A DNA stretch of 64,000 bases from Rhizobium sp. 007 (GCF_015353075.1 NZ_CP064187.1:1488001-1552000), one strand, 5' to 3'; numbered from the stretch's first letter, positions 1-11,091 are shown. The notes: a model not told the origin generated them from the sequence alone. Numbers and translations are program-made.

Positions 1-711
1 CCTGTCTATAAACGCGTTCTACTCAAGGCTTCCGGCGAAGCGCTCATGGGCAGCCAGGGATTCGGTATCGACGTTGCGGTAGCGGACCGCATCGCGTCGG
101 ATATCGCCGAAGCCCGCCAGATGGGCGTCGAAGTCGGTGTTGTCGTCGGCGGCGGCAATATCTTCCGCGGCGTAGCCGTCGCCTCCAAGGGCGGCGACCG
201 AGTGACGGGCGACCACATGGGAATGCTCGGAACCGTGATCAACGCGCTGGCGCTCGCAACGTCGCTGCGCAAGCTGAACATCGATACGGTCGTGCTTTCG
301 GCAATCTCCATGCCGGAACTCTGCGAGAGCTTCTCGCAGCGCGCGACGCTCTACCATCTGTCGATGGGCCGCGTGGTCATCTTCGCGGGCGGCACTGGCA
401 ATCCTTTTTTCACGACCGATTCTGCCGCAGCCCTTCGAGCCGCCGAGATGGGCGCCCAGGCGATCTTCAAGGGCACCCAGGTGGACGGAATCTATTCCGC
501 CGACCCGAAGAAGGATCCGTTTGCGACGCGCTTCGACCGGCTGACGCACCAGGAAGTGCTCGACAAGGGCCTTGCCGTGATGGACGTCGCGGCTGTCGCC
601 CTCGCGCGCGAAAATTCCATTCCGATCATCGTCTTCTCGATCCACGAGAAAGGCGGTTTTGCTGAAATCTTGACGGGCGGTGGCCTCAAGACCATCGTAT
701 CGGACAACTGA
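1..711 (+). CDS. pyrH: UMP kinase (5' end outside window)
   Basis: Uridylate kinase converts UMP to UDP with ATP in the cytoplasm, feeding pyrimidine nucleotide synthesis. The open frame runs from base 1. The first visible residues read [15 protein letters not shown], the usual amino-acid-kinase phosphate-binding start of PyrH, so only a few N-terminal residues are missing. About 236 residues are visible against roughly 240 for the family. Other typical stretches are [12 protein letters not shown] and the C-terminal GGGLKTIV. frr follows after 53 bases, the usual bacterial pyrH-frr order. Confidence 0.97.
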   Translation, partial: PVYKRVLLKASGEALMGSQGFGIDVAVADRIASDIAEARQMGVEVGVVVGGGNIFRGVAVASKGGDRVTGDHMGMLGTVINALALATSLRKLNIDTVVLSAISMPELCESFSQRATLYHLSMGRVVIFAGGTGNPFFTTDSAAALRAAEMGAQAIFKGTQVDGIYSADPKKDPFATRFDRLTHQEVLDKGLAVMDVAAVALARENSIPIIVFSIHEKGGFAEILTGGGLKTIVSDN

Positions 712-764
712 TAGAGAGACGGCGCTGGACGGCCGCGCGTCTTCGACTGACAGGAGTATTGAGC

Positions 765-1325
765 ATGACTGAAGCTACAGACATCAAGGAACTGAAGCGC
801 CGCATGGACGGCGCGATTTCCGCATTCAAACACGATATCGCGTCGCTGCGTACCGGCCGCGCCTCGGCCAACATCCTGGACCCGGTGACGGTCGAAGCCT
901 ATGGTTCGCGCTTGCCGCTCAATCAGGTCGCCAATATCACCGTGCCGGAGCCGCGCATGCTTTCGGTATCCGTCTGGGACAAGTCGATGGTAAGCGCGAC
1001 GGAACGTGCGATCCGCGAGTCAAACCTCGGACTCAACCCGATCGTCGACGGCCAAAACCTGCGCATTCCTTTGCCGGAACTCAACGAAGAGCGTCGAAAG
1101 TCGCTGGTCAAGGTCGCGCATGACTACGCCGAGAAAAGCAAGGTTGCGATCCGCCATGTACGCCGCGACGGCATGGACGGCCTTAAGAAAGCCGAAAAGG
1201 ACGGTGTCATAAGCCAGGACGAAAGCCGGGCGCAATCAGATCGTGTGCAGAAGATGACGGATGAGATGATTTCCGAGATCGATCGCTTGCTTGCCGACAA
1301 GGAAAAGGAAATCATGCAGGTCTAG
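765..1325 (+). CDS. frr: Ribosome recycling factor
   Basis: Releases mRNA and tRNA from the post-termination ribosome together with EF-G. The protein is 186 residues, the normal RRF length, with the conserved LRTGRAS segment near residue 30 and an [14 protein letters not shown] region in the second half. An in-frame TTG lies two codons upstream at 759. I chose ATG 765 because the CAGGAG ribosome binding site at 751-756 is correctly spaced for it and too close to the TTG. uppS follows after 34 bases. Confidence 0.97.
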   Translation: MTEATDIKELKRRMDGAISAFKHDIASLRTGRASANILDPVTVEAYGSRLPLNQVANITVPEPRMLSVSVWDKSMVSATERAIRESNLGLNPIVDGQNLRIPLPELNEERRKSLVKVAHDYAEKSKVAIRHVRRDGMDGLKKAEKDGVISQDESRAQSDRVQKMTDEMISEIDRLLADKEKEIMQV

Positions 1326-1359
1326 GGCTTTGCCTGCGCCCCTGGAGACCGGACGGGAA

Positions 1360-2103
1360 ATGTCGGAACCAGTATTCTTGAGTATGCCAGAACATGTTGC
1401 CATCATCATGGATGGCAACGGCCGTTGGGCAAAGCAGCGAGGGCTGCCGCGCGCGATGGGTCACCGCAAAGGTGTGGAAGCCGTTCGCGAGACCGTGCGC
1501 GCCGCAGGCGATGCCGGCATCAGGTACCTGACGCTCTTTGCCTTTTCTTCAGAGAACTGGCGCCGGCCGGAAGCGGAGGTCTCCGACCTCATGGGATTGC
1601 TCAAGGCCTTCATCCGGCGCGACCTCGCCGAACTGCATGCGCAGAATGTGCGGATCAGGATCATCGGCGACCGGCATAGTCTTCGCAGCGATATCCTCAA
1701 CCTCCTGCTCGAAGCCGAAGAGACGACGCGGGACAATACCGCGCTGACGCTGGTCATCGCTTTCAACTACGGCTCGCGCGACGAGATCGCCAGAGCCATG
1801 GTGAGCCTTGCCGAAGATGTCGAGGCTGGGCGGCTGCGAGCCCGGGAGATCACACCCGAGCTCGTCAATGCCCGGCTGGATACGGCCGGCATTCCCGATC
1901 CCGATCTAATCATTCGCACCAGCGGCGAGGAGCGCCTTTCGAACTTCCTTTTGTGGCAGGCCGCTTATTCCGAATTCGTCTTCGTACCGGAATACTGGCC
2001 GGATTTCGGCCGGGAGCTCTTCTATGCCGCGCTCGAGAAGTTCGCGGCGCGCGACCGCCGATTCGGCGGCCTGTCGCCGCAGGCCGCGGCAGTAGGCACC
2101 TGA
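1360..2103 (+). CDS. uppS: Undecaprenyl diphosphate synthase (cis-prenyltransferase)
   Basis: Makes undecaprenyl diphosphate from IPP and farnesyl diphosphate; this is the lipid carrier for peptidoglycan and O-antigen. The catalytic signature MDGNGRW lies at residues 17-23, with Asp18 as the Mg-binding residue. FSSENWRRP and a C-terminal [15 protein letters not shown] follow. The length is 247 residues, typical for the family. The open frame extends upstream into frr, but ATG 1360 with CTGGAG at 1342-1347 is the sensible start. cdsA begins three bases after the stop. Confidence 0.96.
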   Translation: MSEPVFLSMPEHVAIIMDGNGRWAKQRGLPRAMGHRKGVEAVRETVRAAGDAGIRYLTLFAFSSENWRRPEAEVSDLMGLLKAFIRRDLAELHAQNVRIRIIGDRHSLRSDILNLLLEAEETTRDNTALTLVIAFNYGSRDEIARAMVSLAEDVEAGRLRAREITPELVNARLDTAGIPDPDLIIRTSGEERLSNFLLWQAAYSEFVFVPEYWPDFGRELFYAALEKFAARDRRFGGLSPQAAAVGT

Positions 2104-2106
2104 TTG

Positions 2107-2943
2107 ATGCAGCAGGAACTGAAACTCCGCATTATCTCCGGTGTCATTCTGGCAATCATCGTGCTCGCGGTGACCTGGTACGGCGGCTTCGCCTTCCGCC
2201 TGCTCTCGGCGGTAATTGCCCTGCTTATCTATTATGAATGGTCGACAATCACGCGGCTGCAAACCGAACAGCCGGTCGCGAATGTGGCAGGCTGGGTGGG
2301 GCAGGCGGCGATCGCGGCTGCAATCCTGCTCGGACGCTTCGACTTTGCGTTGAGCCTGCTTGTTTTCTTTTTTGCGATTGCTGTCGGCTTCGTGGCGGCG
2401 CAGAGCGCCAGCCGCTGGTTTCCGGCTGGCATCGTCTATGCCGGACTGACCGGCATCGCACTTGCCGAAATCCGCGGCGGGGACGCTGCAGGGCTGCAAG
2501 CCATGCTCTTCGTCTTCGCGGTGGTCTGGGCAACCGACATCCTTGCCTATTTCGTCGGCCGAGCAGTCGGCGGGCCAAAGCTCGCACCGAGGATTTCGCC
2601 GGGAAAGACGCAATCCGGCGCTTTGGGCGGCGCGGTTTCGGCTGTGATTGCGGGCAGTGTCATCGCCTACTTCTTCATTCCCGAGGCGGACTGGCTGATG
2701 GCGGCCGCCGTCGCCTTCATTCTTTCCGTCTGCAGCCAGGCAGGCGATCTCTTCGAATCCTTCATCAAGCGGCGATTCGGTGTGAAGGATTCCAGTCATC
2801 TCATTCCGGGACACGGTGGCGTTATGGATCGCGTCGACGGGCTAATATTCGCTTGTTTTGCAGCCTTCTTGCTCGCGACATTATTTTCCCTGATAAAGGG
2901 TGACGGCATGGCGCCGCTTGGCGCCGCTTTGTTCGGGTTCTGA
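2107..2943 (+). CDS. cdsA: Phosphatidate cytidylyltransferase (CDP-diglyceride synthase)
   Basis: Integral membrane enzyme making CDP-diacylglycerol from phosphatidate and CTP, the branch point of phospholipid synthesis. Multiple hydrophobic segments run through the 278-residue protein. The C-terminal CDP-alcohol signature is clear: KRRFGVKDSSHLIPGHGG followed by the MDRVD motif. A TTG precedes the ATG directly, and I take ATG 2107. It sits three bases after uppS and 29 bases before rseP, in a lipid and envelope operon. Confidence 0.96.
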   Translation: MQQELKLRIISGVILAIIVLAVTWYGGFAFRLLSAVIALLIYYEWSTITRLQTEQPVANVAGWVGQAAIAAAILLGRFDFALSLLVFFFAIAVGFVAAQSASRWFPAGIVYAGLTGIALAEIRGGDAAGLQAMLFVFAVVWATDILAYFVGRAVGGPKLAPRISPGKTQSGALGGAVSAVIAGSVIAYFFIPEADWLMAAAVAFILSVCSQAGDLFESFIKRRFGVKDSSHLIPGHGGVMDRVDGLIFACFAAFLLATLFSLIKGDGMAPLGAALFGF

Positions 2944-2972
2944 TATCTGCGCAGGGCGCAGCGGAAGGATTT

Positions 2973-4106
2973 ATGGAAGGCATGACCGGTATATTCGGCT
3001 TTCTAACGGGTTATATCATTCCGTTCGTTCTGGTCCTCTCGCTGCTCGTTTTCGTGCACGAGATGGGCCACTATCTGGTCGGCCGCTGGAGCGGCATCCG
3101 CGTGCTCGCTTTTTCTGTCGGCTTCGGACCAGAGCTTGCGGGCTTTACCGATCGGCATGGAACGCGCTGGAAGATCTCGGCGATCCCGCTTGGCGGCTAT
3201 GTGCGCTTCTTCGGCGACGAGGACGCCTCGAGCAAGCCGGACATGGATAAGCTCGAATCGATGTCGGAAGCGGATAGAGCGCGCTCATTTGCCGGCGCGA
3301 AGCTCTGGAAGCGCGCAGCGACGGTGGCCGCAGGTCCCATCGCCAACTTTCTGCTGGCGATCATCATCTTTGCGGTTCTTTTCTCGATCTACGGCCGCTC
3401 GATCGCCGATCCGGTCGTCGCCGAAGTGAAGCCGGAGAGCGCTGCCGCCGAGGCCGGAATCCTGCCCGGTGACCTGCTGATCGCAATCGACGGCGGGAAG
3501 GTCGATACGTTCGACGATGTGCGCCGCTATGTAAGCGTTCGCCCGGAACAGCGGATCGTCGTTACCATCGAGCGGAACGGCGAGAAGATGGACTTGCCGA
3601 TGGTGCCGAAGCGCACCGACATGACGGACCAGTTCGGCAACAAGATGGAGATCGGTCTGATCGGCATCGTGACGAACCAGGAGGTCGGCCATTTCCGCGT
3701 GCAGACATATACGCCGCTCGCAGCCTTGGAGGAAGGCGCCGTTCAGACCTGGCATATCGTCACCGGTACCTTCAAATATATCGGCAATCTTTTCGCGGGC
3801 TACATGAAGCCCGATCAGCTCGGCGGACCGATCCGCGTGGCCCAGGCGTCCGGCCAGATGGCAACGCTTGGTGTTGCAGCCCTGCTTCAGCTTGCCGCGG
3901 TGTTGTCCGTTTCCATCGGATTACTGAATTTGATGCCTGTTCCGGTACTTGATGGCGGGCATTTGATGTTCTATGCGATTGAGGCAGTGAGGGGTAAACC
4001 TTTAGGGGCATCGGCCCAGGAAATTGCATTTCGCATTGGTCTGGCTATGGTCCTTTCACTGATGGTTTTTGCTACCTGGAACGACATTAGCGCGTTGATA
4101 GGTTAA
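2973..4106 (+). CDS. rseP: RIP zinc metalloprotease RseP/MmpA (site-2 protease)
   Basis: Intramembrane zinc protease that cleaves membrane-anchored substrates such as anti-sigma factors in the inner membrane. The HEMGH zinc motif is at residues 29-33 within the first transmembrane helix. One PDZ-like domain lies in the middle (residues about 140-215). The second catalytic motif, NLMPVPVLDGGH, is near residue 315. The length is 377 residues. GGAAGG at 2962 supports ATG 2973; an in-frame ATG at 2982 is possible. It lies between cdsA and bamA, as in many Gram-negatives. Confidence 0.95.
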   Translation: MEGMTGIFGFLTGYIIPFVLVLSLLVFVHEMGHYLVGRWSGIRVLAFSVGFGPELAGFTDRHGTRWKISAIPLGGYVRFFGDEDASSKPDMDKLESMSEADRARSFAGAKLWKRAATVAAGPIANFLLAIIIFAVLFSIYGRSIADPVVAEVKPESAAAEAGILPGDLLIAIDGGKVDTFDDVRRYVSVRPEQRIVVTIERNGEKMDLPMVPKRTDMTDQFGNKMEIGLIGIVTNQEVGHFRVQTYTPLAALEEGAVQTWHIVTGTFKYIGNLFAGYMKPDQLGGPIRVAQASGQMATLGVAALLQLAAVLSVSIGLLNLMPVPVLDGGHLMFYAIEAVRGKPLGASAQEIAFRIGLAMVLSLMVFATWNDISALIG

Positions 4107-4291
4107 CGCGCGCGGTGAAGGGAAATTACCGTTTATTTACGATGTTTCAAAGCTGTAGTGGCGAATGGGTCACGCTTCGAAATGAAGTAAACAGAAATTA
4201 ACTTGCTGCCTTGCTTGTAGGGCAAAAGCGGGTAAAACGACACACGTGCCGGAATCGGGTTCGCCCGGCGACGGGGACGAGAAAAAAGGTA

Positions 4292-6643
4292 ATGGGTGAA
4301 ATGAAGGCTGGTTCAAGATTTTTGAACGCAGTATCGGCGGTTGCGCTGTCTGCAGGTATTGTTGCTTCGGGCGCAGGCGCAATTACAATCGTCTCTGCGA
4401 CGGCTGCGGAAGCAGCGGTTATCCAGCGGATCGATGTACGTGGAGCGAGCCGCGTCGGCGCTGAGGCAGTCCGGTCCAATCTCACCATCGCCCCAGGCAG
4501 GAACTTCTCGAATACCGACATCGATGACTCGGTAAAGCAGCTCTACGGCACGGGGTACTTCTCCGATGTCAAAATCTCCGTCTCCGGCAGCACGCTGGTA
4601 GTGACCGTCGAGGAAGCCCAGCTCGTCAATCAGGTCGTTTTCAACGGCAATCGCAAGGTCAAGGACGACAAGCTGGCCTCGGTTGTACAGACGCATGCCT
4701 CCGGTCCCTACAACGATGCGCTGATCCAGGCCGATATCGCGGCGATCAAGGAAGCCTACGCGGCAACGGGCCGCAGCGAAGTGCAGGTCACGACGCAGGT
4801 CGTTCCGCTTGGCGAAGGTCGCGTCAACCTCGCTTTCGTCATCGATGAAGGCGACCGCACGAAGATCGCAGCCATCAATTTCGTGGGCAACAATGCCTAC
4901 AGCACCGGTCGTCTAGCTGCCGTCATTAGCACCAAGCGCTCGAACTTCCTCTCGTTCCTGACCCGCAAGGACGTTTACAGCGAAGATCGCCTGCATGCCG
5001 ACGAAGAGGCGCTGCGCCAGTTCTATTTCAACCGCGGCTATGCCGACTTCAAGATCATCTCTTCGGATGCTACTTTTGACGAAGCCACGAACAAGTACAC
5101 GCTGACCTTCAATATCGAGGAAGGACCGCGTTACGACTTCGGTCCGGTAACCGTACAGTCGACCGTAGAAGGCGTAACCGGCGAGCAGCTTCAAGGCCTG
5201 GTAGTGACGCGTGAAGGCGAAGTCTACAGCGCCAAGGACGTCCAGAGGTCCATGGAAGCCATTTCGGATCAGGTTGCTTCGGCAGGCTATCCATTCGCCC
5301 GCGTGACGCCGCGCGGCAACCGCGACCTCGGCAACAATACGATCGGTGTCGAATACCTCGTCGACCAGGGCGAACGTGCCTACATCGAGCGCATCGAAAT
5401 CCGCGGCAACAGCCGCACGCGCGATTACGTCATCCGCCGCGAATTCGACATGAGCGAAGGCGACGCCTTCAATCAGCAGATGATCACAAAGGCCAAGCGC
5501 CGTCTCGAAGCGCTCGGCTTCTTCTCGTCGGTGAATATCTCGACCGCGCCGGGCAGCTCGCCTGACCGCGTCGTTGTCATCGTCGATGTTCAGGATCAGT
5601 CGACGGGTTCGTTCGGTATCGGTGCCGGTTACGCCGCAGGCGGCGACGGTCTGATCCTGGAAGCGTCCATTGAAGAAAAGAACTTCCTGGGTCGCGGCCA
5701 GTATATCAGGGTTTCTGCCGGTGGCGGTGTCGAAGGCTCGCAGAGTTATGGTTTGAGCTTCACCGAGCCTTACTTCCTCGGTTATCGCCTTGCGACCGGT
5801 TTCGACCTCAATCACAGCGAAACCTCGAGCAACGATAATTACGACTATACCGAAGATAGCGTCGTTCTCCGCGCGACGGCGCCGATCACCGAGGATCTGG
5901 CGACGACGTTCCGCTACAACTTCAAGCGGATGAACTACGATGCCGACGGCAGCGATCTGAGCGATCTTTCGACACCCTATCAGGATCTTGTGAACGATGG
6001 ACCTTGGATCCGTTCATCGATTTCCAATACGCTGACCTATAACACGCTCGACGACATGACGCTCCCGCGCGAGGGGATATACGCGACGTTGACGCAGGAA
6101 ATTGCCGGCTTGGGTGGCGACTCGCAGTTTTACAAGATCTACGGGAAGGCGCGCTATTATCATCTGCTGGCTGACGATGCCGATATCATTGGATCTGTTG
6201 CGGCCGGTGCGGGCCATGTTGTCGGCCTCGGCAAAGACCTAAACATCTTCGACCAGTTCACATTGGGCAACAACGACATCCGCGGCTTCGAAAACAAGGG
6301 TATCGGTCCTCGCGTTGGTGGCGGACCGGATGATCCGCTCGGAGGAACGACTTATTTTACCGTCTCGGCGGAAGCGACCTTCCCGATGCCCGGATTCCCG
6401 CGTGACTTTGGTCTTCGTGGCGCGGTCTTCGCTGATGCGGGTACATTGTTTGGAAATGATGTTGACGTGAGTTCGCCAGAATTCGTGAGAGGCGATAGCG
6501 CAGCACTTCGTGCGTCCGTCGGTGTTGGCCTTGTCTGGCAATCGCCGTTCGGCGCGCTGCGCGTCGACTACGCGATCCCCGTCGTGAAGGAAGATTACGA
6601 CCAAACACAGTACTTCAAGTTTGGCATCAACAACCAATTCTGA
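4292..6643 (+). CDS. bamA: Outer membrane protein assembly factor BamA
   Basis: Central Omp85 component of the BAM complex, which inserts beta-barrel proteins into the outer membrane. A signal peptide (MKAGSRFLN followed by a hydrophobic stretch ending in TAAEAA) leads into five POTRA domains (about residues 35-400) and a C-terminal 16-strand barrel. [11 protein letters not shown] and [18 protein letters not shown] are characteristic, and the protein ends in aromatic Phe (NNQF), as outer-membrane barrels do. The start could be ATG 4292 or ATG 4301; both lie before the signal peptide. The 185 bases upstream, after rseP, may carry its own promoter. Confidence 0.95.
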   Translation: MGEMKAGSRFLNAVSAVALSAGIVASGAGAITIVSATAAEAAVIQRIDVRGASRVGAEAVRSNLTIAPGRNFSNTDIDDSVKQLYGTGYFSDVKISVSGSTLVVTVEEAQLVNQVVFNGNRKVKDDKLASVVQTHASGPYNDALIQADIAAIKEAYAATGRSEVQVTTQVVPLGEGRVNLAFVIDEGDRTKIAAINFVGNNAYSTGRLAAVISTKRSNFLSFLTRKDVYSEDRLHADEEALRQFYFNRGYADFKIISSDATFDEATNKYTLTFNIEEGPRYDFGPVTVQSTVEGVTGEQLQGLVVTREGEVYSAKDVQRSMEAISDQVASAGYPFARVTPRGNRDLGNNTIGVEYLVDQGERAYIERIEIRGNSRTRDYVIRREFDMSEGDAFNQQMITKAKRRLEALGFFSSVNISTAPGSSPDRVVVIVDVQDQSTGSFGIGAGYAAGGDGLILEASIEEKNFLGRGQYIRVSAGGGVEGSQSYGLSFTEPYFLGYRLATGFDLNHSETSSNDNYDYTEDSVVLRATAPITEDLATTFRYNFKRMNYDADGSDLSDLSTPYQDLVNDGPWIRSSISNTLTYNTLDDMTLPREGIYATLTQEIAGLGGDSQFYKIYGKARYYHLLADDADIIGSVAAGAGHVVGLGKDLNIFDQFTLGNNDIRGFENKGIGPRVGGGPDDPLGGTTYFTVSAEATFPMPGFPRDFGLRGAVFADAGTLFGNDVDVSSPEFVRGDSAALRASVGVGLVWQSPFGALRVDYAIPVVKEDYDQTQYFKFGINNQF

Positions 6644-6680
6644 TATCGGCAATCCAGAATCGAAAACTGGAGCTTTGCCG

Positions 6681-7742
6681 GTGGAGCAGAACAATTTCTT
6701 TCCGCCCCGCGACGGCGTCAAACTTTCAGAGTTGGCGCAATATCTCGGGGCGGAACTTGCCGACCCTGAAAATGGCGACATCCTTATCCGATCGGTGTCG
6801 CCGGTCAGCCGTGCGAAGGCCGGTGATCTTTGCTACATCATCTCACGCAGGAGCCGTGCCGAGCTTGAAACCTGTCGGGCGTCGGCAGTCCTTTGCGAGC
6901 CCGCGATAAGATCGGCGGTACCTCCTCATATTCCGGTTCTCTTGTCGAAGAACCCCCATGCCGCTTTTGCGATGGCAGGCGGGCATCTCCATCCGGCTGC
7001 TTTGAAGCCACTGGCAACAATGTCTTCGACGGCAGAGATCGCGGCGACTGCGGCGGTCGATCCGACGGCGCGGCTGGAACCGGGCGTGATCGTCGAGCCT
7101 TTGGCTGTCATCGGCGCGAATGCGGAAATCGGTCAGGGAACACGGATCGGCGCCGGCGCGCTTATCGGTCCCGGTGTCAAGATCGGCCGCGATTGCACGA
7201 TCGCCGGCGGTGCCAGCGTGATATGCGCGCTCTTGGGCAATGGCGTGATCGTGCACAACGGTGCGTGTATTGGCCAGGATGGCTTCGGATATGCGCCAGG
7301 CCCCAGAGGCATGATCAAGATCGTTCAGATCGGCCGGGTCATCATCCAGGACAATGTCGAGATCGGCGCGAACACGACGATCGATCGCGGCACGATGGAC
7401 GACACGGTCGTCGGCGAGGGAACGAAGATCGACAACCAGGTGCAGATAGGCCACAACGTCAGGATCGGGCGTCATTGCGCGATCGTTTCGCAGGTCGGCA
7501 TCGCCGGCAGTGCGGTTATTGGAAACGGTGTGCAGATCGGCGGTCAGACTGGTATCAATGGCCATATTACGATTGGCGATGGCGTACAGATCGCGGCAAA
7601 GAGCGGCGTCATTCAGAGCATTCCTGCCGGTGAGCGTTATGGCGGCATTCCGGCACGTCCGGTAAAGGATTTTCTTCGAGAGTCGGCGGAGATAATGGCG
7701 CGCGCGAGCGCTCGGGCTCATAAAACGGGAGATCAAGAATGA
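6681..7742 (+). CDS. lpxD: UDP-3-O-(3-hydroxymyristoyl)glucosamine N-acyltransferase
   Basis: Third step of lipid A synthesis: transfers 3-hydroxyacyl from ACP to UDP-3-O-acylglucosamine. An N-terminal uridine-binding domain (residues 1-105) is followed by a left-handed beta-helix of hexapeptide repeats ([16 protein letters not shown] type). The catalytic-His context is [10 protein letters not shown] chose the GTG start at 6681 because CTGGAG at 6667-6672 is eight bases upstream. The longer frame would overlap bamA. The protein is 353 residues. Its stop overlaps the fabZ start by four bases. Confidence 0.95.
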   Translation: MEQNNFFPPRDGVKLSELAQYLGAELADPENGDILIRSVSPVSRAKAGDLCYIISRRSRAELETCRASAVLCEPAIRSAVPPHIPVLLSKNPHAAFAMAGGHLHPAALKPLATMSSTAEIAATAAVDPTARLEPGVIVEPLAVIGANAEIGQGTRIGAGALIGPGVKIGRDCTIAGGASVICALLGNGVIVHNGACIGQDGFGYAPGPRGMIKIVQIGRVIIQDNVEIGANTTIDRGTMDDTVVGEGTKIDNQVQIGHNVRIGRHCAIVSQVGIAGSAVIGNGVQIGGQTGINGHITIGDGVQIAAKSGVIQSIPAGERYGGIPARPVKDFLRESAEIMARASARAHKTGDQE

Positions 7743-8206
7743 CTGAAGGGGTCAAGGAGACGCTTGCTTCGGCGGACATCATGGAGATCATGAAGCTTCT
7801 GCCGCATCGCTATCCGTTTTTGCTGGTCGACCGGATTATTGAGATCGATGGCGATGATTCCGCGATCGGCATCAAGAACGTCACTGCCAACGAGCCTCAT
7901 TTCACCGGCCACTTTCCCGAGTCGCCGATCATGCCGGGTGTGCTGCTGATCGAAGGCATGGCGCAGACGGCGGGTGCGATCTGCGCGCGCAAGGATGGAA
8001 CGAGCGGTAACCTCGTCTATTTCATGACCATCGACAATGCACGTTTCCGCAAGCCCGTCATCCCGGGCGATCGGGTCGAATTTCATGTGAAGAAGAAGAA
8101 GCAGCGCGGTAATATCTGGAAGTTCCATTGCGACGCCAAGGTCGACGGCGCATTGGCCGCGGAAGCTGATATCGGCGCGATGATTCTTCGTAAGGACGAG
8201 GCATGA
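7739..8206 (+). CDS. fabZ: 3-hydroxyacyl-ACP dehydratase FabZ
   Basis: Dehydrates 3-hydroxyacyl-ACP in type II fatty acid elongation, competing with the Lpx acyltransferases for hydroxyacyl-ACP. The hot-dog fold signature [13 protein letters not shown] is at residues 21-33. The catalytic region [13 protein letters not shown] supplies the His and Glu. Length 155 residues. ATGA overlaps with lpxD upstream and lpxA downstream indicate translational coupling. Confidence 0.97.
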   Translation: MTEGVKETLASADIMEIMKLLPHRYPFLLVDRIIEIDGDDSAIGIKNVTANEPHFTGHFPESPIMPGVLLIEGMAQTAGAICARKDGTSGNLVYFMTIDNARFRKPVIPGDRVEFHVKKKKQRGNIWKFHCDAKVDGALAAEADIGAMILRKDEA

Positions 8207-9021
8207 GCACGATCGCAGGGAGCGCCCGCATCCATGCCATGGCCGTTGTCGAGGATGGCGCGGTCATCGGCGAAGGCGTGACCGTCGGTCCGTTTTGCCA
8301 TGTCGGTCCGAAGGTTGTTCTTCATGACAATGCCGAACTGCTGGCGCATGTCGTGGTGACCGGCAGAACCGAGATCGGCAAAGGCACCCGGATTTTCCCG
8401 ATGGCGGTCATCGGCGGCGACCCCCAGAGCGTGCACCATGGCGGCGAGGAGACGACGCTGACGGTGGGCGAGAATTGCACCATCCGCGAAGGCGTGACGA
8501 TGAATACCGGCACCGCAGATTTCGGCGGCAAGACAATCGTCGGCGACAACAACCTGTTTCTCGCCAATTCTCATGTCGCCCATGACTGCCGTGTCGGCAA
8601 TCACGTCATCATGTCGAACAATGTCATGCTCGCCGGGCATGTGACGATCGAGGATCGGGTCATTCTCGGCGGCGGATCGGCCGTGCATCAGTTCACGCGT
8701 GTCGGCCGCCAGGCCTTCGTCGGCGGCCTTTCGGCTGTCAGCTACGATGTCATTCCGTATGGGATGCTCAATGGAAATCCCGGTTTGCTGGGCGGTCTCA
8801 ACGTTGTCGGCATGACGCGGGCCGGGATTGATCGCGCTGTCATCCATACGGTGCGGCGGGCTTACAAGGCGATTTTTGAAGGATCAGGTTCGATCCGCGA
8901 CAACGCGGCAGCGATCCGCGACGAATATGCCGATTGCGAGCCGGTGATGCATATCCTCGATTTCATTGCCGCGGAAAGCGACCGCGCGCTGTCATCGCCG
9001 ACGCGAGGACAGAAAGGCTGA
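8203..9021 (+). CDS. lpxA: UDP-N-acetylglucosamine O-acyltransferase
   Basis: First committed step of lipid A synthesis, 3-O-acylation of UDP-GlcNAc. The hexapeptide-repeat beta-helix starts at residue 5. The conserved [16 protein letters not shown] region and the [17 protein letters not shown] block hold the catalytic His. A C-terminal helical domain ([10 protein letters not shown] onward) completes the 272-residue protein. It overlaps fabZ by four bases and is followed two bases later by lpxI. Confidence 0.97.
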   Translation: MSTIAGSARIHAMAVVEDGAVIGEGVTVGPFCHVGPKVVLHDNAELLAHVVVTGRTEIGKGTRIFPMAVIGGDPQSVHHGGEETTLTVGENCTIREGVTMNTGTADFGGKTIVGDNNLFLANSHVAHDCRVGNHVIMSNNVMLAGHVTIEDRVILGGGSAVHQFTRVGRQAFVGGLSAVSYDVIPYGMLNGNPGLLGGLNVVGMTRAGIDRAVIHTVRRAYKAIFEGSGSIRDNAAAIRDEYADCEPVMHILDFIAAESDRALSSPTRGQKG

Positions 9022-9023
9022 CC

Positions 9024-9902
9024 TTGTCTCCCGCCGGTGATACCGACAAAGGCCGTCTGGCGATCATTGCGGGAAACGGTCTTCTGCCGTCTTATGTCGC
9101 CGAGGCGGCGCGGGCAGCCGGCGAGGATCCATTCGTGATTTCGCTGAAGGGTGAACTTGACCGGTCATGGGAGGACTATGACCATGCAGTCATCGGCGTC
9201 GGTGATTTGTCGGCGCTGGCAGAAATTTTCAAGCGCAACAACATCACCCGCGTCGTCATGTCTGGCGGCGTTCGCCGTCGCCCCGAATGGCGGGAAGTGA
9301 GGCCAACCTGGCGGACGGTCGCAAAGATGCCGGGTGTGGTGCGTACGCTGCTTTCGGGCGGCGACGATACGGTGTTGCAGATGGTCATCAAGCTCATCGA
9401 AGACGACGGCCGGCGCGTCGTCGGCGCGCAGGATATTGCCCCCGACCTGCTGGCGGCTGTCGGGCCGATCGGCGTCATGTCGCCGGGGAATGACGACAAG
9501 ATCGATATCCTGAAGGCGGCAGCAGCCGCCGAAGCGCTTGGTGCGCTCGATGTCGGGCAGGGCGCAGTCTCCGTCGGCGGACGCATCGTGGCGCTCGAAG
9601 GCGCGGAAGGGACCGACGGAATGCTTGAGCGCGTCGCATCGCTGCGTAGCGCCGGGCGTATATCGCCGCGCCGCCGTGGCGTGCTGGTCAAGCTCTGCAA
9701 GCCGCAGCAGGATGTCCGCGCCGACCTTCCGTCGATCGGCCTCTCCACGGTGACGAATGCCAAGGCGGCGGGCTTGGCGGGAATTGCAATCGAGGCGGGA
9801 CGTGCTCTCGTGCTGGATCGCCAGGCTGTTATCAAGGCAGCCGACGAAGCCGGGCTTTTTGTCTGCGGGCTCGATCGCGGCCTACCGTCATGGGGGCTGT
9901 GA
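9024..9902 (+). CDS. lpxI: UDP-2,3-diacylglucosamine diphosphatase LpxI (DUF1009)
   Basis: Hydrolyses UDP-2,3-diacylglucosamine to lipid X. It is the alphaproteobacterial replacement for LpxH. The N-terminal GRLAIIAGNGLLP segment and the C-terminal TVTNAKAAGLAGIAIEAGR motif match the LpxI/DUF1009 family. The start is a TTG at 9024: GAAAGG at 9012-9017 is well placed, and the first family-typical residues follow directly. Longer frames run back into lpxA. Length 292 residues. The stop overlaps the lpxB start. Confidence 0.93.
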   Translation: MSPAGDTDKGRLAIIAGNGLLPSYVAEAARAAGEDPFVISLKGELDRSWEDYDHAVIGVGDLSALAEIFKRNNITRVVMSGGVRRRPEWREVRPTWRTVAKMPGVVRTLLSGGDDTVLQMVIKLIEDDGRRVVGAQDIAPDLLAAVGPIGVMSPGNDDKIDILKAAAAAEALGALDVGQGAVSVGGRIVALEGAEGTDGMLERVASLRSAGRISPRRRGVLVKLCKPQQDVRADLPSIGLSTVTNAKAAGLAGIAIEAGRALVLDRQAVIKAADEAGLFVCGLDRGLPSWGL

Positions 9903-11065
9903 TGAAGATCGCGATCGTGGCAGGCGAGGTTTCCGGAGACCTTCTCGGCGCCGATCTCGTGGCTGCACTGAAGCGCAGGCATGCCGGGATTGAACTTGTC
10001 GGCGTCGGCGGCGACGCGCTGGAGGCACAGGGGCTGAAGTCGCTCTTCGACTTCTCCGAGCTTTCGATTATGGGCGTCACACAGGTGCTTGGAAACTTGC
10101 CGAAGCTTGTCGCCCGCATCAGGCAGACGACGGCTGCAATCATTGCGGCAAAGCCCGATATTCTGATCGTCATCGACAGCCCGGATTTCACCCATCGCGT
10201 TGCCAAACGTGTTCGCGAAGCCCTGCCGGAACTCCCGGTCGTCAATTATGTCTGTCCCAGCGTTTGGGCGTGGAAGGAATATCGCGCCCAGCAGATGCTC
10301 GCTTATGTCGACCATGTGCTGGCCGTTCTGCCATTCGAGCCCGCGGTGATGGAGCAGCTCGGCGGACCGCAGACGACCTATGTCGGCCACCGGCTGACGG
10401 CGGATGCGGATTTGATTGCCGCCAGGCGCGGCCGGGCAGAAAAGCTCAAGACCGTCGCGGAGGGCCGGAAAACGATCATGCTGCTCCCGGGCTCGCGCTC
10501 GTCGGAGATCACAAAGCTGCTTCCCTATTTTCGCGATGCTGTCAATGAGCTCGTCGCCCGCGGTGGCACAATGCGGGTTCTCATGCCGACCGTCAGCCGC
10601 AGGGAATCGATGGTTCGCAACCTCGTGAAGGACTGGGAAACGAAACCGGAGATCCTGACTGGCAATGAACAGAAATGGCGGGCTTTCGCGGAGGCCGATG
10701 CGGCAATGGCTGCCTCGGGGACTGTCATCCTCGAGCTTGCACTTACAGGCGTGCCGACAGTCTCAGTCTATAAGACAGACTGGATCATCACTATGATGAC
10801 GCGGCGCATCAAGACGTGGACGGGAGCAATCCCTAATCTGATCGCCGACTATGCCGTCGTCCCGGAATACATCAACGAGGTCGTTCGTGGCGCGAGCCTG
10901 GCGCGCTGGATGGAACGCCTTTCCAGCGACACGCTCCAGCGGCGCGCAATGCTCGAAGGTTTCGACCTTGTCTGGCAGCGCATGCAGACGGAAAAGCCGC
11001 CGGGCGAGAAAGCGGCGGATATCGTTCTCGACATTCTGGACAAGAAAAAACCCGGCCGTCTCTGA
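9902..11065 (+). CDS. lpxB: Lipid-A-disaccharide synthase
   Basis: Condenses lipid X with UDP-2,3-diacylglucosamine to form the lipid A disaccharide at the inner membrane. The N-terminus KIAIVAGEVSGDLLGADL is the family signature. CPSVWAWKE, LLPGSRSSEI and the late SGTVILELALTGVP motif are all present. The length is 387 residues from ATG 9902. An in-frame GTG at 9899 and ATG at 9890 are weaker options. The final codons lie inside the transcription terminator shared with gltA. Confidence 0.96.
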   Translation: MKIAIVAGEVSGDLLGADLVAALKRRHAGIELVGVGGDALEAQGLKSLFDFSELSIMGVTQVLGNLPKLVARIRQTTAAIIAAKPDILIVIDSPDFTHRVAKRVREALPELPVVNYVCPSVWAWKEYRAQQMLAYVDHVLAVLPFEPAVMEQLGGPQTTYVGHRLTADADLIAARRGRAEKLKTVAEGRKTIMLLPGSRSSEITKLLPYFRDAVNELVARGGTMRVLMPTVSRRESMVRNLVKDWETKPEILTGNEQKWRAFAEADAAMAASGTVILELALTGVPTVSVYKTDWIITMMTRRIKTWTGAIPNLIADYAVVPEYINEVVRGASLARWMERLSSDTLQRRAMLEGFDLVWQRMQTEKPPGEKAADIVLDILDKKKPGRL

Positions 11066-11077
11066 CCGGGTTTTTTT
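11044..11077. terminator. Bidirectional rho-independent terminator, lpxB / gltA
   Basis: A stem AAAAAACCCGG ... CCGGGTTTTTTT with a ten-base loop starts inside the last codons of lpxB. It ends 15 bases before the gltA stop on the opposite strand. A-runs and T-runs on the two sides let it work in both directions for this convergent pair. Confidence 0.85.
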
Positions 11078-11091
11078 CGGGCGGAAGCGGC

